Below, one piece after another: positions 23,197 through 33,289 of a stretch of DNA of 64,000 bases. The position numbers were made by a program, and so were the translations under genes. Under the pieces are notes generated by a model, which worked only from the letters and a program-made list of their open reading frames with translations, did no database searches and was not told the DNA's origin. Position 1 is the stretch's first letter; each line of letters opens with the position of its first letter. Source of the DNA: Zantedeschia hybrid cultivar (lineage: Eukaryota; Streptophyta; Magnoliopsida; Alismatales; Araceae); contig JARZZO010000013.1 of the NCBI GenBank assembly GCA_030544215.1, positions 27,077,229 to 27,141,228 of the forward strand, read 5' to 3'.

Positions 23197-24747
23197 TGTT
23201 GGGTTTTCTCGGTTTCTCCGGATCGTTAACGCAGCGGAAAACAAAATATTTACAGCGATCCGTTCCCGTTTCGAAATCTAAAATACAAGATAATCGGATT
23301 ATCTTTTCTCACCCTGTGCGGATTCGAATCCGCAGCCGTTTGGTTCCGTCGGTGTGACACCGCAAGCCGCGCAAGCGCCCGGCCTCTAGCGAAGTCCACG
23401 CGATCCTCCCCGCGACGGATATCCTCGAGTTCGTCGTTCTTCACAGCCCATGAAGCCTCCACCGGTCGCCGCAATGATCGCCGCAGCGCGCGGACGATTT
23501 CCCGTCGAACGGGATTCAGATAAGTGGCGGAGCAGACCTGGATCTCCCTGGGCGTCAGAGAAGAACAGAAACTGAGGAGGGGCGGCTAGGGTTAGCAGCA
23601 GCTTGGCCTGCTCAGCCCGTTCGCTATGTTTTATACTAACCACGCGGTTTTTCACAAAAACCCCCGGTTTGTATAAAACCCACTTATTTATCCATCGCCT
23701 TGAGAATCATTTGCGTGTGACCCTCTAGGCCCAAGTACCAGTCCAGTTAATGGCCCAGTAAGCCCACTGACTCCTCACTGGCTTTATTAATTAATTAATA
23801 ACCCTTTATTAATCAATTAATCAATCGAATTGATGTCGCACATCGAATTCGACCGGGCCTCCGATCACGTTGGGTGCCAAGCAACACCGCGTGAACCCGG
23901 AAGGTATTTGGGGTTAAGTAATCCACTCTTGGAACCTTTCCGTCGATAGTTACCGCGTGGATATAATCCTTCATTCGTACAATGCTCTCGAGTCAACTCA
24001 GGGTATAGCGAGCTGTCAAACCCTAACCGGTCGACTCACTTGGATTGGATGCCGCTGATAAATATCGGAAAACTCATTTCCCGATATTATCGTTCGCCCT
24101 GGCCAGGGACTTTCGCGCATCCTTCCTAGAGCATTCTCTCTCTAAGTACCGAGAGCGAATGATTCCTTATTGACACACAATTCCCTTCGACGGTATTCCG
24201 CTGTACCCGATCCTTGGCATATTAGAATCCCTTGGCTAGAGATTCGTAAACCAAGGTCAAAGCACAAAAGTCCACCGCCAAGGTGTCCTTGGTGTCTCAG
24301 GTCCGAGGACCATCCACGCAACTGCGACAATAGAATCAAGTTGGTTGACAGTGAGGTACAATACCATCCAGCAATTCAGTCGGATCAATTCAGTGAACTC
24401 ATTCTCCAATGAGCACCTACAGATTCGCCTTAGTGTCTCCACACAAGTGACTTATGAGACCAGTCACCCTCATCATATGAGCAGGAGTAATCTGTACTAG
24501 TCTAACCGGATATCCGATGTCCTTCTCGGATATCCTCCGACTAGGAACGATTAAGAATATGTGTGTTTAAGTGATCAGTCTCATTAGTATGATCTCATCA
24601 TAATCTGATCACCATAGCACATATTCACGGACTTCATTATGAAACGATTAATTAACGTGATTTACACATAATGAATATTATGTCATTTTATTAATAATGA
24701 ACGAGATTTACATTGTTAGATTGGCTTGTAGGCCACCTAAACTAACA
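23197..24747 (-). repeat. Copia 1 5' LTR
   Basis: 1551 bp, minus-sense from 24747 to 23197. About 1.1 kb of U3 precedes the TATA box, leaving roughly 0.4 kb for R and U5. Confidence 0.95.
23629..23635 (-). promoter_or_regulatory. TATA box of Copia 1 5' LTR
   Basis: TATAAAA on the minus strand, followed by the sequence CATAGCGAAC. Conserved in the other two LTR copies, at 15892-15898 and about 30643-30649. Transcription would begin some 30 bp further, near 23600. Confidence 0.7.
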
Positions 24748-26642
24748 GACCTAATGGGATTGAAGCCAATCACCGAACCCTGGTTCCTGGTTGGACAAAA
24801 GATAGATAGGGTAGGCCCCTCGGCTGTTATCGGAGGGATCTGAATGAGGGTGACCGGCTTGAGGGTTGCCGGTTGCTCTTTGGGCCGGATTAGGACCAAA
24901 GGCTCATTAGGGGAAAGCGTGGAGACCTCCGGGGTAACCCCTTTAGTTTCATGCGACCAAGTGGGATCTTGGTGCCTTATCCCGGACCCTTCATACTCCC
25001 AGTATTGCTCCCTGCGAACTGTTACGGGCTCCAAGTCTTTGATCAAAGTGTTGACCTTTCCTTGAGAGCTGGAGGAATCTTGACCTACTTGATGAGAAGG
25101 TAATGGGTCCTTCACAATTCCTAATTCCTTCTTAGCCTTTAAAGCCTCAATGGCTTTTCTCATGTCTTCCCAGTTTATCCGTCCTTCATCGTTCAAGTCA
25201 TATACCCAGTCCCTGAAGGTGAAGCAATTGTAGATGGTGTGTCCCGTGATCCTATGGTAGGGGCAATACCTGGACGTGTCCGTATTGCGCGGGACACCTT
25301 CTCTCTGAGGTGGGAGTTGAATGGCGTTACAGGCTAGCAAAGCATAAAAGATGTCTGCCAACGATTCCGGCAAAGGTGGATATGAAGCTCGCTTAGCCAT
25401 AGGGCGACTGTAATTAGTCGGGGGAGGAATAGCTGAATATTGCTTTTGGTTGGGCTGAGTGTCGGACTTGGGATGAGGATTGGTAACCCTGGTTGGTGGT
25501 GCCAGCATGCTGACTTGTTCATTGATGGTAACTCCTTCTATGGTAGGAGCTTATGTGGTTTTCTTGTTCCTGCTTCTGTTTTCAAAGAATGAAGGCAGAG
25601 TGGAGTCTCGGATTTGGGACTAAACTACCCTAGCTCGATTGTATAGCTGAGCGAATGTCTGAAGTTCGCTAAGCATAAGGATTGCTCGAAGCTGGGGGGT
25701 AGCATTATTAACAAGCATGGTGACTGCTTGTTCTTCCGGAATAACGACCTCCGCTCTAGAAGCCATAGCTCTCCACCTATTAGCAAAATGAGTGAAGTCT
25801 TCGTTAGACGTCATTTTTTCCGTTACCAAATCAAACAAGGTGGGGGGCAAGGCTGCCATGTGGTTGAAGTGGGTAATAAACCTCTCAGAGACCATATCAA
25901 AGTTGATTAGGTCAGTGGCTGGTAGAGAAGAGAACCACCTCAAGGCCTCTCCCTCGAGAGACTTTTGGAAAAGGTGGACCAGGAGGACCCTATCGAAGAG
26001 CCACTGATGGGAATCCATGAGAAACCCGGACAAATGATGGTGGGGGTCAGTAGTACCATCGTACTTCCTGTACTTAGGTACTTTAAACCCTAGTGGAAAA
26101 TAGGATGGGGGGAGCTTACAGTAGCTCAAGAGAGAATGTGGCTGCCTGAGGTTGAGGTTCTCGGCCATGAGTTGCCGTGCACATGTCTCAACCTCATTCT
26201 TATAAATGAACTCCTCCTGCTTGGGAGGTGTGACCTGGTTGATGGGATTGAATGAGATCGTGTGAGTGGGCATAGCTTGACTTGGCTGGGGTCTGCTAGA
26301 AGATCCTTGGAATTGGGTTTTTCGAGGAGTGGCATCCTGAATTTTGCCACGGGAAACCAACTGGATGAGTTGATCCAGAGTATAACGTGATAACACAGCA
26401 ATGAGTTCCGGATCTTCTCCAGGATTTTGGAATGTCCTGCTGGAAATCACCGGCTCATCTTCTCCCTGTGAGGTAAAAGATTCATCAGAATCCTTCCTCT
26501 GAAGGCCTTCTCTGGATGCTTGGAGCATCCCTATGAAGGTCTGTTGTGGAATCTCTTCAATTTCAAACAACGGGTTGTGTATAATATTGTTACCGAACTA
26601 GTCCATGTCATCATACACAGCATTAACATACATTCGGTTCAT
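24748..26642 (-). pseudogene. Tat gag, three nonsense codons, cut by Copia 1
   Basis: Minus-strand frame opening with an ATG at 26642-26640, then TAG at 26600-26598, a long open part to TAG at 25622-25620, and TAA at 25553-25551; all are in the same phase. The retrotransposon gag core is clear (KYRKYDGTTDPHHHLSGF, LEGEALRWFSSLP, FDMVSERFITHF). Downstream a Tat-style Cys/His motif, CPYHRITGHTIYNC, takes the place of the CCHC knuckle. The frame runs to the Copia insertion and resumes in phase at 15454. Gag would form the particle. Confidence 0.88.
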
Positions 26643-27212
26643 TATGAAACACAGACCCTAAATGATTTTATGTTTCACTTGAAATGTTAACAATGTTTTA
26701 TGAAAGTTGGTTTCTAACAAATCAAGTTTAACCCTTAACGACCCTTCACCTTTTCAAAGCTTGTTCCACTAAGGTTCAATTAAGTGTCTTTAAATTTTGA
26801 AACAATTCTCTCGGTGACACCTATAGGTGGATAGTTGTTGATGGAAAGGTTGAATTAATTTCTCACACAAACCCAAGGTTCCTACAGGGTGGTTTCGGGT
26901 ACAACCTGCTCGGCGGCCAAGTGGGAATCCCTGGCTCGCGGAGACTGACAGAGGTTCCCAACAGAATAGGACTAGTCACACCCGAGTGGGAATCCTCAGG
27001 TGGAGAGTCAAATCCTGCGGGAGAGGTGACTAAAGATGTGATGCCGGCTCTTCCTTCTAACCCCCGCGGAGAACACCCCAAAAAACCCAGCAAGTTAACA
27101 AACAGCAGGTCAGAACATTTAACAATTCAACAAAACAGGCAGCAGCAAATCATACATGAACAGCAGTGGCAAGCAGAAAATGACAGCCAGATGTTCTGCC
27201 GTCAAAGGAAGT
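26643..27212 (-). other. Tat 5' leader, PBS not located
   Basis: No coding sequence. It should contain the end of the 5' LTR and the primer-binding site, but I could not recognise a tRNA complement adjacent to a TG/CA end. Confidence 0.45.
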
Positions 27213-27394
27213 GGACGGCCAGGATCTGGCCGTCCAATGACTCGGGCGGCCGAGTGTTGGCCGTCCAATGTAATGTCGACGGGCAGGTGCTGGCCGTCCA
27301 ACGGGTCAGACGGCCAAGGCCTGGCCGTCCAACGGTCAATGGACGACAGGAGGGCGGCCGTCCAGTGGGACCGACGGCCAGGGGCTGGCCGTCC
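27213..27394. repeat. Six GGACGGCC/GGCCGTCC palindromes
   Basis: All 23 bp, starting at 27213, 27244, 27277, 27308, 27341 and 27372 (steps of 31 or 33 bp). The right arm TGGCCGTCC is nearly invariant; the left arm and the five or so central bases vary. They lie in the 5' LTR or leader of the Tat element, upstream of a segment shared with 29280 onward. Confidence 0.9.
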
Positions 27395-28281
27395 AGGGAT
27401 TAATGGCCTTTTGTAGGATCCTTACCTTCTTTTCCTTTGATCGCAACGCGTGCAGCGGGCTACAGAGGTCCCACCGTGATCGCCAGAGGGCTGTAGGCGC
27501 CCGGAATGTCCCCCGCCGCGGCTGCCGGGCTTCGGGTTGAGGGTTCCTCTGTTCGTCTCAGCTCTGTGGCGATTAAAGGGAGGGTTAGAAATTGAGGTGT
27601 GATCGCCAGGAGCATTACCTTTCGGTCCCTGTGCTCCGCAGGGGTGTAGGAGGCGATCGCACATTCTGTGGGAGCGGGAAATGCTGGTTCCTCCTTCTCT
27701 TCCTCCGGCCGGCCAGAGGAGGAGAGCCCGGTTCTCTGCACACGGAAATGTGGTAAGGATCCCTGGAAAGAAAAGACAAGACAGAAAACAACCCGATTAG
27801 AAGTATAACATGAAGAATATATCCATGAAGATGCAAAGAACTAGTTAAAATCGGAGGGAAACGCACCGGACGGGTGGTGGGGAGGGAAGGTGACCATATG
27901 TTATGGCCACCCACCTCCCGTTTTTTTTTGGAAACTTCTGGTGGTTAGGAACTACTAGGTCATCTTACATGCATGCATGCAAATGAGGGTGCTCGTGTGT
28001 GTGAAAAGTAAAATAATATGCCAAAAGTGAGAGAGAAGAGTGAGAGGGAGAGAGAATGTTACAGTATGGATGGAAGTGACGATGCGATGAAATGAATAGG
28101 AAAGAGTAAAAAAGAAAAAGGTTAGGAAGACAAGCCCATTTCGGAGTGCAGAGGGTTCTCCTTGAAGCTAACTCCTTGTCTGCCAACTTCGCCTGAGCCT
28201 TCCTCCTTCTAGCCTTCCCTCCAAATCCCTTCCTTAACCCCCGAAGAAAATCCTTAACTTCGTGCTCGAGAGGATGTGGGG

Positions 28282-28292
28282 GGTTTAAATAG
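28282..28292 (-). promoter_or_regulatory. TATA-like box of Tat 5' LTR
   Basis: CTATTTAAACC on the minus strand, conserved at about 30171-30181 in the second LTR. Position and strand fit a promoter driving the Tat element. Confidence 0.5.
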
Positions 28293-28518
28293 GTGAGGGG
28301 AAAATAGGAGAAAACAGGGGTTTAAATCCCCGTAAATCAACCTTCAGCCAATAGGGAGTGGTCAAGGGTCGGAGGTAGTGCGCGCGGCAGTCGCCGGAGT
28401 GGGGAGTGGTCGGAGTAGTGGGGGACGAGGGCGGCGAGTAGAGGAGATCGTGGGGAAGACGTGGTCAAGGGGGTGGTTAGGGAGTGGACGGCCATGCAAC
28501 ATGCCTTCCACTCCTATG

Positions 28519-28889
28519 GGAGGCTAGGTAGCTGGCCTTCCACGAAGTGGTGGAAGGCGGCCCGGTTGGCCTTCGAGGGGGGTGGAAGGCAAGGGGTGGC
28601 CTTCGAAGGTGGTGGAAGGCAAGGGCGCTAGCCTTCGAAGGAGGTGGAAGGCAAGGGGTGGCCTTCCACGAAAAGTGGTAAAAAGTGAAAAAGGTGGCCA
28701 AAAGGTGGAAGGCAAGGGAACTGGCCTTCGAAGGAGGTGGAAGGCAAGGGGTGGCCTTCCACAAAAAGGTGGTAAAAAGTGAAAAAGGTTGGCCAAAAGG
28801 TGGAAGGCAGGGGGTGGCCTTCGAAGGAGGTGGAAAGCGGACTGGCTGGCCTTCGAAGGGTGGTGGAAGGCGAGGGGTGGCCTTTCACG
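28519..28889. repeat. GGAAGGC/GCCTTCC palindrome array in Tat LTR
   Basis: About ten modules with arms GGAAGGC and GCCTTCG or GCCTTCC around a centre of 8 or 10 bases (for example AAGGGGTG, or GGCCCGGTTG), separated by AAGGTGGT-type spacers. The same array continues in the 3' LTR at 1-150. Confidence 0.85.
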
Positions 28890-29037
28890 AAAAGGTGGAT
28901 AGAGTCAAGATTTGGTTAATGGGCTTAGTTGCTAGTGGGCTGAGATGGCTAAATGAGGGGATTTTGGTGATGAAGGGCTAATAATGGATGGGACTCATGA
29001 CCAAAAGGGTGGTCCAAAATCGGTGTCTACAGGCGGA

Positions 29038-29256
29038 GGACGGCCAAGAGGTTGGCCGTCAAATGGAGGATGACGGCCAACAGGCCCGCCGTCAAATGGG
29101 GGGAGGACGGCCTGTATCTTTGCCGTCCAAGGGAGAGGACGGCCAGGGTATTGGCCGTCCAGAGATGTCGACGGCCAGGCAAGTGGCCGTCCAAGATGTT
29201 GGACGGCCAACTGCTTGGCCGTTTGGTAGCTTGAACGGCCTAGTAATAGGCCGTCC
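29038..29256. repeat. Seven 24-bp GGACGGCC/GGCCGTCC palindromes
   Basis: All are 24 bp, starting at 29038, 29071, 29105, 29137, 29169, 29201 and 29233 (steps 33, 34, 32, 32, 32, 32). Arms GGACGGCC and GGCCGTCC; centres of about eight bases all differ. Several arm changes are matched on the other side, for example TGACGGCC with CCGTCA at 29071. Confidence 0.92.
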
Positions 29257-30214
29257 AGATCAAGAATAGAGTATGTCAGGGCCTTACCTTCTTACCTTTG
29301 ATCGCGGTGCATGCAGCGAGCTTGCAGAGGTACCACCGTGATCGCCAGAGGGCTGTAGGCGCCCGGAACATCCCCGCCACTACTGTGGGCTTCGGGTGAG
29401 GGACTTCTCCGTTCGTCTTATCACTGCGGCGATTTGGAAGGGTTAGGAATCGAAGTATGTGATCGCCAGGAGCATTACCTTACGGTCCCTGTGCTCCGCA
29501 GGATGGTGAGAATGATCGCGTTCTGATGGAGCGGGAGACGACGGGTTCCTCTTCTCTTCCTCCGGCCGGCCAAAGGAGGAGAGTTCGGTAGTCTACACGC
29601 AAAATGCGGTAAGGATCCCTGAAAAGAAAAGACAAAATAGAAGAAGAAGATAACCCGATTAGAATTGCGACATGTAGGATCAATTCATGCAAATATGTAA
29701 ACAATGCTGGAATTGAAAGGGCACGCACCGGATGGGTATTTGGGGAGGGAAGGTGACGATATGCTATGGCCACCCAACTCCCATTTTTTTGTTTGAAACC
29801 TCTGGGGGTAAAGGGTGCTAAGTCATCCTAATATGCATGCATGCAGATGGGGTGCTCGTGTGTGGTAATAGTGAAAGGTGAAAGCAATGTGGTAAAAGGA
29901 AAAGAGTAAAAGGAGGAGGTGATGCTATGGAGTGGATGGAGAGTGGGAATGCAGTGAAATGGAAAGGAGAAGAGTAAGAAGAGAGTTAAGAAAACAGACC
30001 CATTTGGAATGCAGGGGATTCCTCTGCTTCTCCTGACTTCTGGACTGCCCAGGCCTTTCTCCCGCTTGAAGTTCTTCAGTCTCCAACCTCGCAAACTAAA
30101 GCTTTCCAACTCCTTACCAACCCAACTCCACCTAACCTCCCCCAACCTCCTTTCTCGAGGGGACATGGAGGGTTTAAATAGGTGAAGGAAAAATGGGAGA
30201 AAATAGGGGTCTAA

Positions 30215-31763
30215 TGTTGGTTTTTCTCGGTTTCTCCGGATCGCTCACGGAGCGGAAAACAAAAATATTTACAGCGATCCGTTCCCGTTTCGAAATCTCA
30301 AATACAAGATAATCGGATTATCTTTTCTCACCGTGTGCGGATTCGAATCCGCAGCCGTTTGGTTCCGTCGGTGTGACACCGCAAGCCGCGCAAGCGCCCG
30401 GCCTCTAGCGAAGTCCACGCGATCCTCCCCGCGATGGATATCCTCGAGTTCCTCGTTCTTCGCAGCCCACGAAGCCTCCTCCGGTCGCCGCAATGATCGC
30501 CGCAACGTGCAGATGATTTCCTGTCGAACGGGATTCGGAGAAGCGGCGGAGCAGATCTAAATCTGCCTGGACGCCAGAGGAAGACAGAAACTGAGGGGCG
30601 GCTAGGGTTAGCAGCAGCTTGGCCTGCTCAGCCCGTTCGCTATGTTTTATACTAACCGCGCGGTTTTTCACAAAAACCCCCGGTTTGTATAAAACCCACT
30701 TATCTATCCATCGCCTTGAGAATCATTTGCGTGTGACCCTCTAGGCCCAAGTACCAGTCCAGTTAATGGCCCAACAAGCCCAGTGACTCCTCACTCGCTT
30801 TATTAATTAATTAATAACCCTTTATTAATCAATTAATCAATCGAATTGATGTCGCATATCGAATTCGACCGGGCCTCCGATCACGTTGGGTGCCAAGAAA
30901 CACCGCGTGAACCCGGAAGGTATTTGGGGTTAAGTAACCCACTCTTGGAACCTTTCCGCCGACAGTTACTGCATGGATATAATCCTTCATTCGTACAATG
31001 CTCTCGAGTCAACTCAGGGTATGGCGAGCTGTCAAACCCCAACCAGTCGACTCACTTGGATTGGATGCCGCTGATGAATATCGGAAAACTCCTTTCCCGA
31101 TATTATCGTCCGCCCTGGCCAGGGACTTTCGCGCATCCTTCCTAGAGCATTCTCTCTCTAAGTATCGAGAGCGAATGATTCCTTATTGACACACAATTCC
31201 CTTCGACAGTATTCCGCTGTACCCAATCCTTGGCATATTAGAATCCCATGGCTAGAGATTCTTAAACTAAGGTCAAAGCACATAAGTCCACCGCCAAGGT
31301 GTCCTTAGTGTCTCAGGTCCGAGGACCATCCACGCAACTACGACAATAAAATCAAGCTAGTTGACAGTGAGGTACAATACCATCCAGCGATTCAGTCGGA
31401 TCAGTTCAGTGAACTCATTCTCCAATGAGCACCTACAAATTCGCCTTAGTGTCTCCACACAAGTGACTTATGAGATCAGTCACCCTCATCATATGAGCAG
31501 AAGTAATCTGTACTAGTCTAACCGGATATCCGATGTCCTTCTCGAATATCCTCCGACTAGGAACGATTAAGAATATATGTGTTTAAGTGATCAGTCTCAT
31601 TAGTGTGATCTCATCATAATCTGATCACTATAGCACATATTCACGGACTTCATTATGAAACGATAATTAACGCGATTTACACATAATGAATATTTTGCCA
31701 TTTTATTAATAAATGAACGAGATTTACATAGTCAGATTGGCTTGTAGGCCACCTAAACTAACA
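30215..31763 (-). mobile_element. Solo LTR of Copia family 1
   Basis: 1549 bp with the TGTTGG...ACTAACA ends, flanked by TCTAA at 30210-30214 and 31764-31768. The uninterrupted counterpart survives at about 28316-28330 in the first Tat LTR (GGGGTTTAAATCCCC), confirming the insertion point. Confidence 0.95.
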
Positions 31764-31959
31764 TCTAAATCTCCGTAAATCATCAAAGAACCAATGGGAA
31801 GTGGTCAATAGTAGGAGATTGTGCGCGTGGTAATCGCCAGAGTGGGGAGTGATCGGAGTAGTGGGGATGAGGGTGGCGAGTGGAGGAGATCGTGGGAAGA
31901 CGAGGTCAAGATGGACGTTTGGGGAGTGGACGACCAACTATCTTGCCTTCCAATCCCAT

Positions 31960-32175
31960 AGAAGGCCAAGTAGCTGGCCTTCGAAGGGTGGTGGATGGCA
32001 AGGGGTGGCCTTCCAAGGGTGGTGGAAGGCGAGGGGTGGCCTTCTAAGGACGGTGGAAGGCAAGGGGTGGCCTTCTAAGGATGGTGGAAGGCGGGCTAGT
32101 TGGCCTTCCAAGGGTGGTGGAAAGCAGGCTGGTTGGCCTTCCAAGGGTGGTGGAAGGCGGACTGGTTGGCCTTCC
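31960..32175. repeat. GGAAGGC/GCCTTCC palindrome array, second Tat LTR
   Basis: Seven modules of 22 or 24 bp, the last at 32152-32175, spaced about 34-36 bp. Centres alternate between GAGGGGTG-like (8 bp) and GGACTGGTTG-like (10 bp) forms, as in the first LTR, but in a different order. Confidence 0.85.
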
Positions 32176-32328
32176 AAGAAAAGGTGGCTAAAGTCGATAT
32201 TGGTTAATGGGCCTGATTATTTAGTGGGCTGAAAGATGAGATGGCTAAGGTGGTGGGTTTGGTGGTGATGGGCTAATAGTGAATGGGGTTCACGACCAAA
32301 AGGGGGGTCCAAAATCGGTGTCTACACC

Positions 32329-33289
32329 AGATTGTGAATAATATAGATGGTTTCACATGTGGGATCTCTACATTGCACAGAACCGCTTATTTCTATTACC
32401 CATTGAGCTGGGGCCACCAACACTTGCTGTTGATATGATTGAAAGACTAGATGCCATTTTTGACAAGAGGATTTTGTTGACTAATGATGTTGATGTGTGC
32501 GAGCCTGGCAAGCCCTATAAAGAAGGTCTAACTATAGACAAGCTTGGGCATGACACTTACCCTATTCCTATTTTTGCACTCCATACTCTTTTTTGAACCT
32601 TACTACAGACCCCCAATTGGACCTGCTTGGTGATAGAGGACCTCCCTAGGGCTCCTCCAATCTTAGGCACTATCAATCCATCACTCCTAAAGCCTTAGGT
32701 CTCTCTTGATTTAGAGGCTCCCTATGATGTGATCTAGGACATCCTTCTCCATGATCCCCCAAATCCCTTGTCTATGGTGCCACTTTCTCCTCCCCCCTAC
32801 TCTACCATTCATCATTGCTTTATGATTGAAAATTTTCAAAAAGAAAAAAAATGTCTTGTTCTCAACTTCATCCCAAATCTTCATCAAGGAAACCTTGTAC
32901 TTAACATTCGAGTGCGCGCCGTCATACGAACCACTCTTCGAAGGTCCTCTGAGTGACTTGCTCTACCGCTCCTCTAAGGGGATTTCCCCTATATCCTCCC
33001 TTATACTCCATGATCCCTCATCCTATACCCTCCCTTGTACCCTATGATCCCTCATCCTCTTCTTTAGGTTAGGTTAGTAAGGTTAGCGATTCTAGTGAAG
33101 TTAGGATTAGACTAATTAGGAAGCCTAGGAAATTGAAGGGTAGAAAAATTCCATTCAGATACCTACAGGGTCTAGCCGTTAGGTGCCAGACTTGCTTACA
33201 AATTCTTCAGCTTTTAGAGAATCCCATCCAGTTACCAAAAGAATGTAAGGATATTGATAGTGCTGATGATGGCTATGGGGTGTATTAAC
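32329..33289 (+). other. Unassigned, probably upstream part of Tat relic
   Basis: Decayed coding-like sequence on the plus strand with short open stretches (for example 32357-32596) and no domain I recognise. Position before the relic RT suggests a protease-RT linker. Confidence 0.35.

Larger units (their letters stand above)
15460..24747 (-). mobile_element. Complete Ty1/Copia element 1
   Basis: Two 1551-bp LTRs (TGTTGGGTT...ACTAACA on the plus strand), a 5-bp target duplication GACCT at 15455-15459 and 24748-24752, a Met-initiator PBS next to the 5' LTR and a polypurine tract next to the 3' LTR. The LTRs differ at about 27 positions by eye (1.7 percent), so insertion is fairly recent. It is inserted in the gag-protease boundary of the Tat element, in the same orientation. 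Family-level placement (Angela/Tork-like) is tentative. Confidence 0.95.
1..29031 (-). mobile_element. Tat/Ogre-type Ty3/Gypsy element (outer, nested)
   Basis: A large minus-strand element. Reading the minus strand: 5' LTR ending at 29031, gag at about 26642-24753, protease, G-patch, RT, RNase H, a second RNase H and integrase down to 7954, a long 3' spacer holding two antisense PMD-type genes, and the 3' LTR (1-270 visible). Positions 1-270 and 28762-29031 differ at about 6 sites by eye and both end in GGTGTCTACA, so the element begins TGTAGACACC in its own sense, as many Tat LTRs do. Without the two later insertions it is roughly 17 kb long. The second RNase H and antisense ORFs after pol are known Tat-lineage traits. 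The inner LTR boundary and PBS were not located. Confidence 0.82.
27395..29031 (-). mobile_element. Tat 5' LTR (inner boundary uncertain)
   Basis: Aligns along its length with 29257-32328, including the common block CCGTGATCGCCAGAGGGCTG near 27472 and 29336, and ends GGTGTCTACA at 29031. The palindrome array at 27213-27394 may belong to the LTR too, since the second copy has an equivalent array in the same place. Confidence 0.75.
29032..32328 (-). mobile_element. Second Tat-family LTR, truncated at left, interrupted
   Basis: Homologous to 27213-29031: a GGACGGCC array (29038-29256), the shared middle, the TATA-like box, a GGAAGGC array, and the same GGTGTCTACA end at 32328. The solo Copia LTR 30215-31763 interrupts it. 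It abuts the outer Tat element exactly at 29031/29032; the simplest reading is that the outer Tat inserted into this older LTR and its other half lies left of the window. Confidence 0.7.

Noticed and set aside
28477..28981. Open frames on both strands in the Tat LTR
   Set aside because: Products are repeats translated from the GGAAGGC array (for example FEGHPLPST); not genes.
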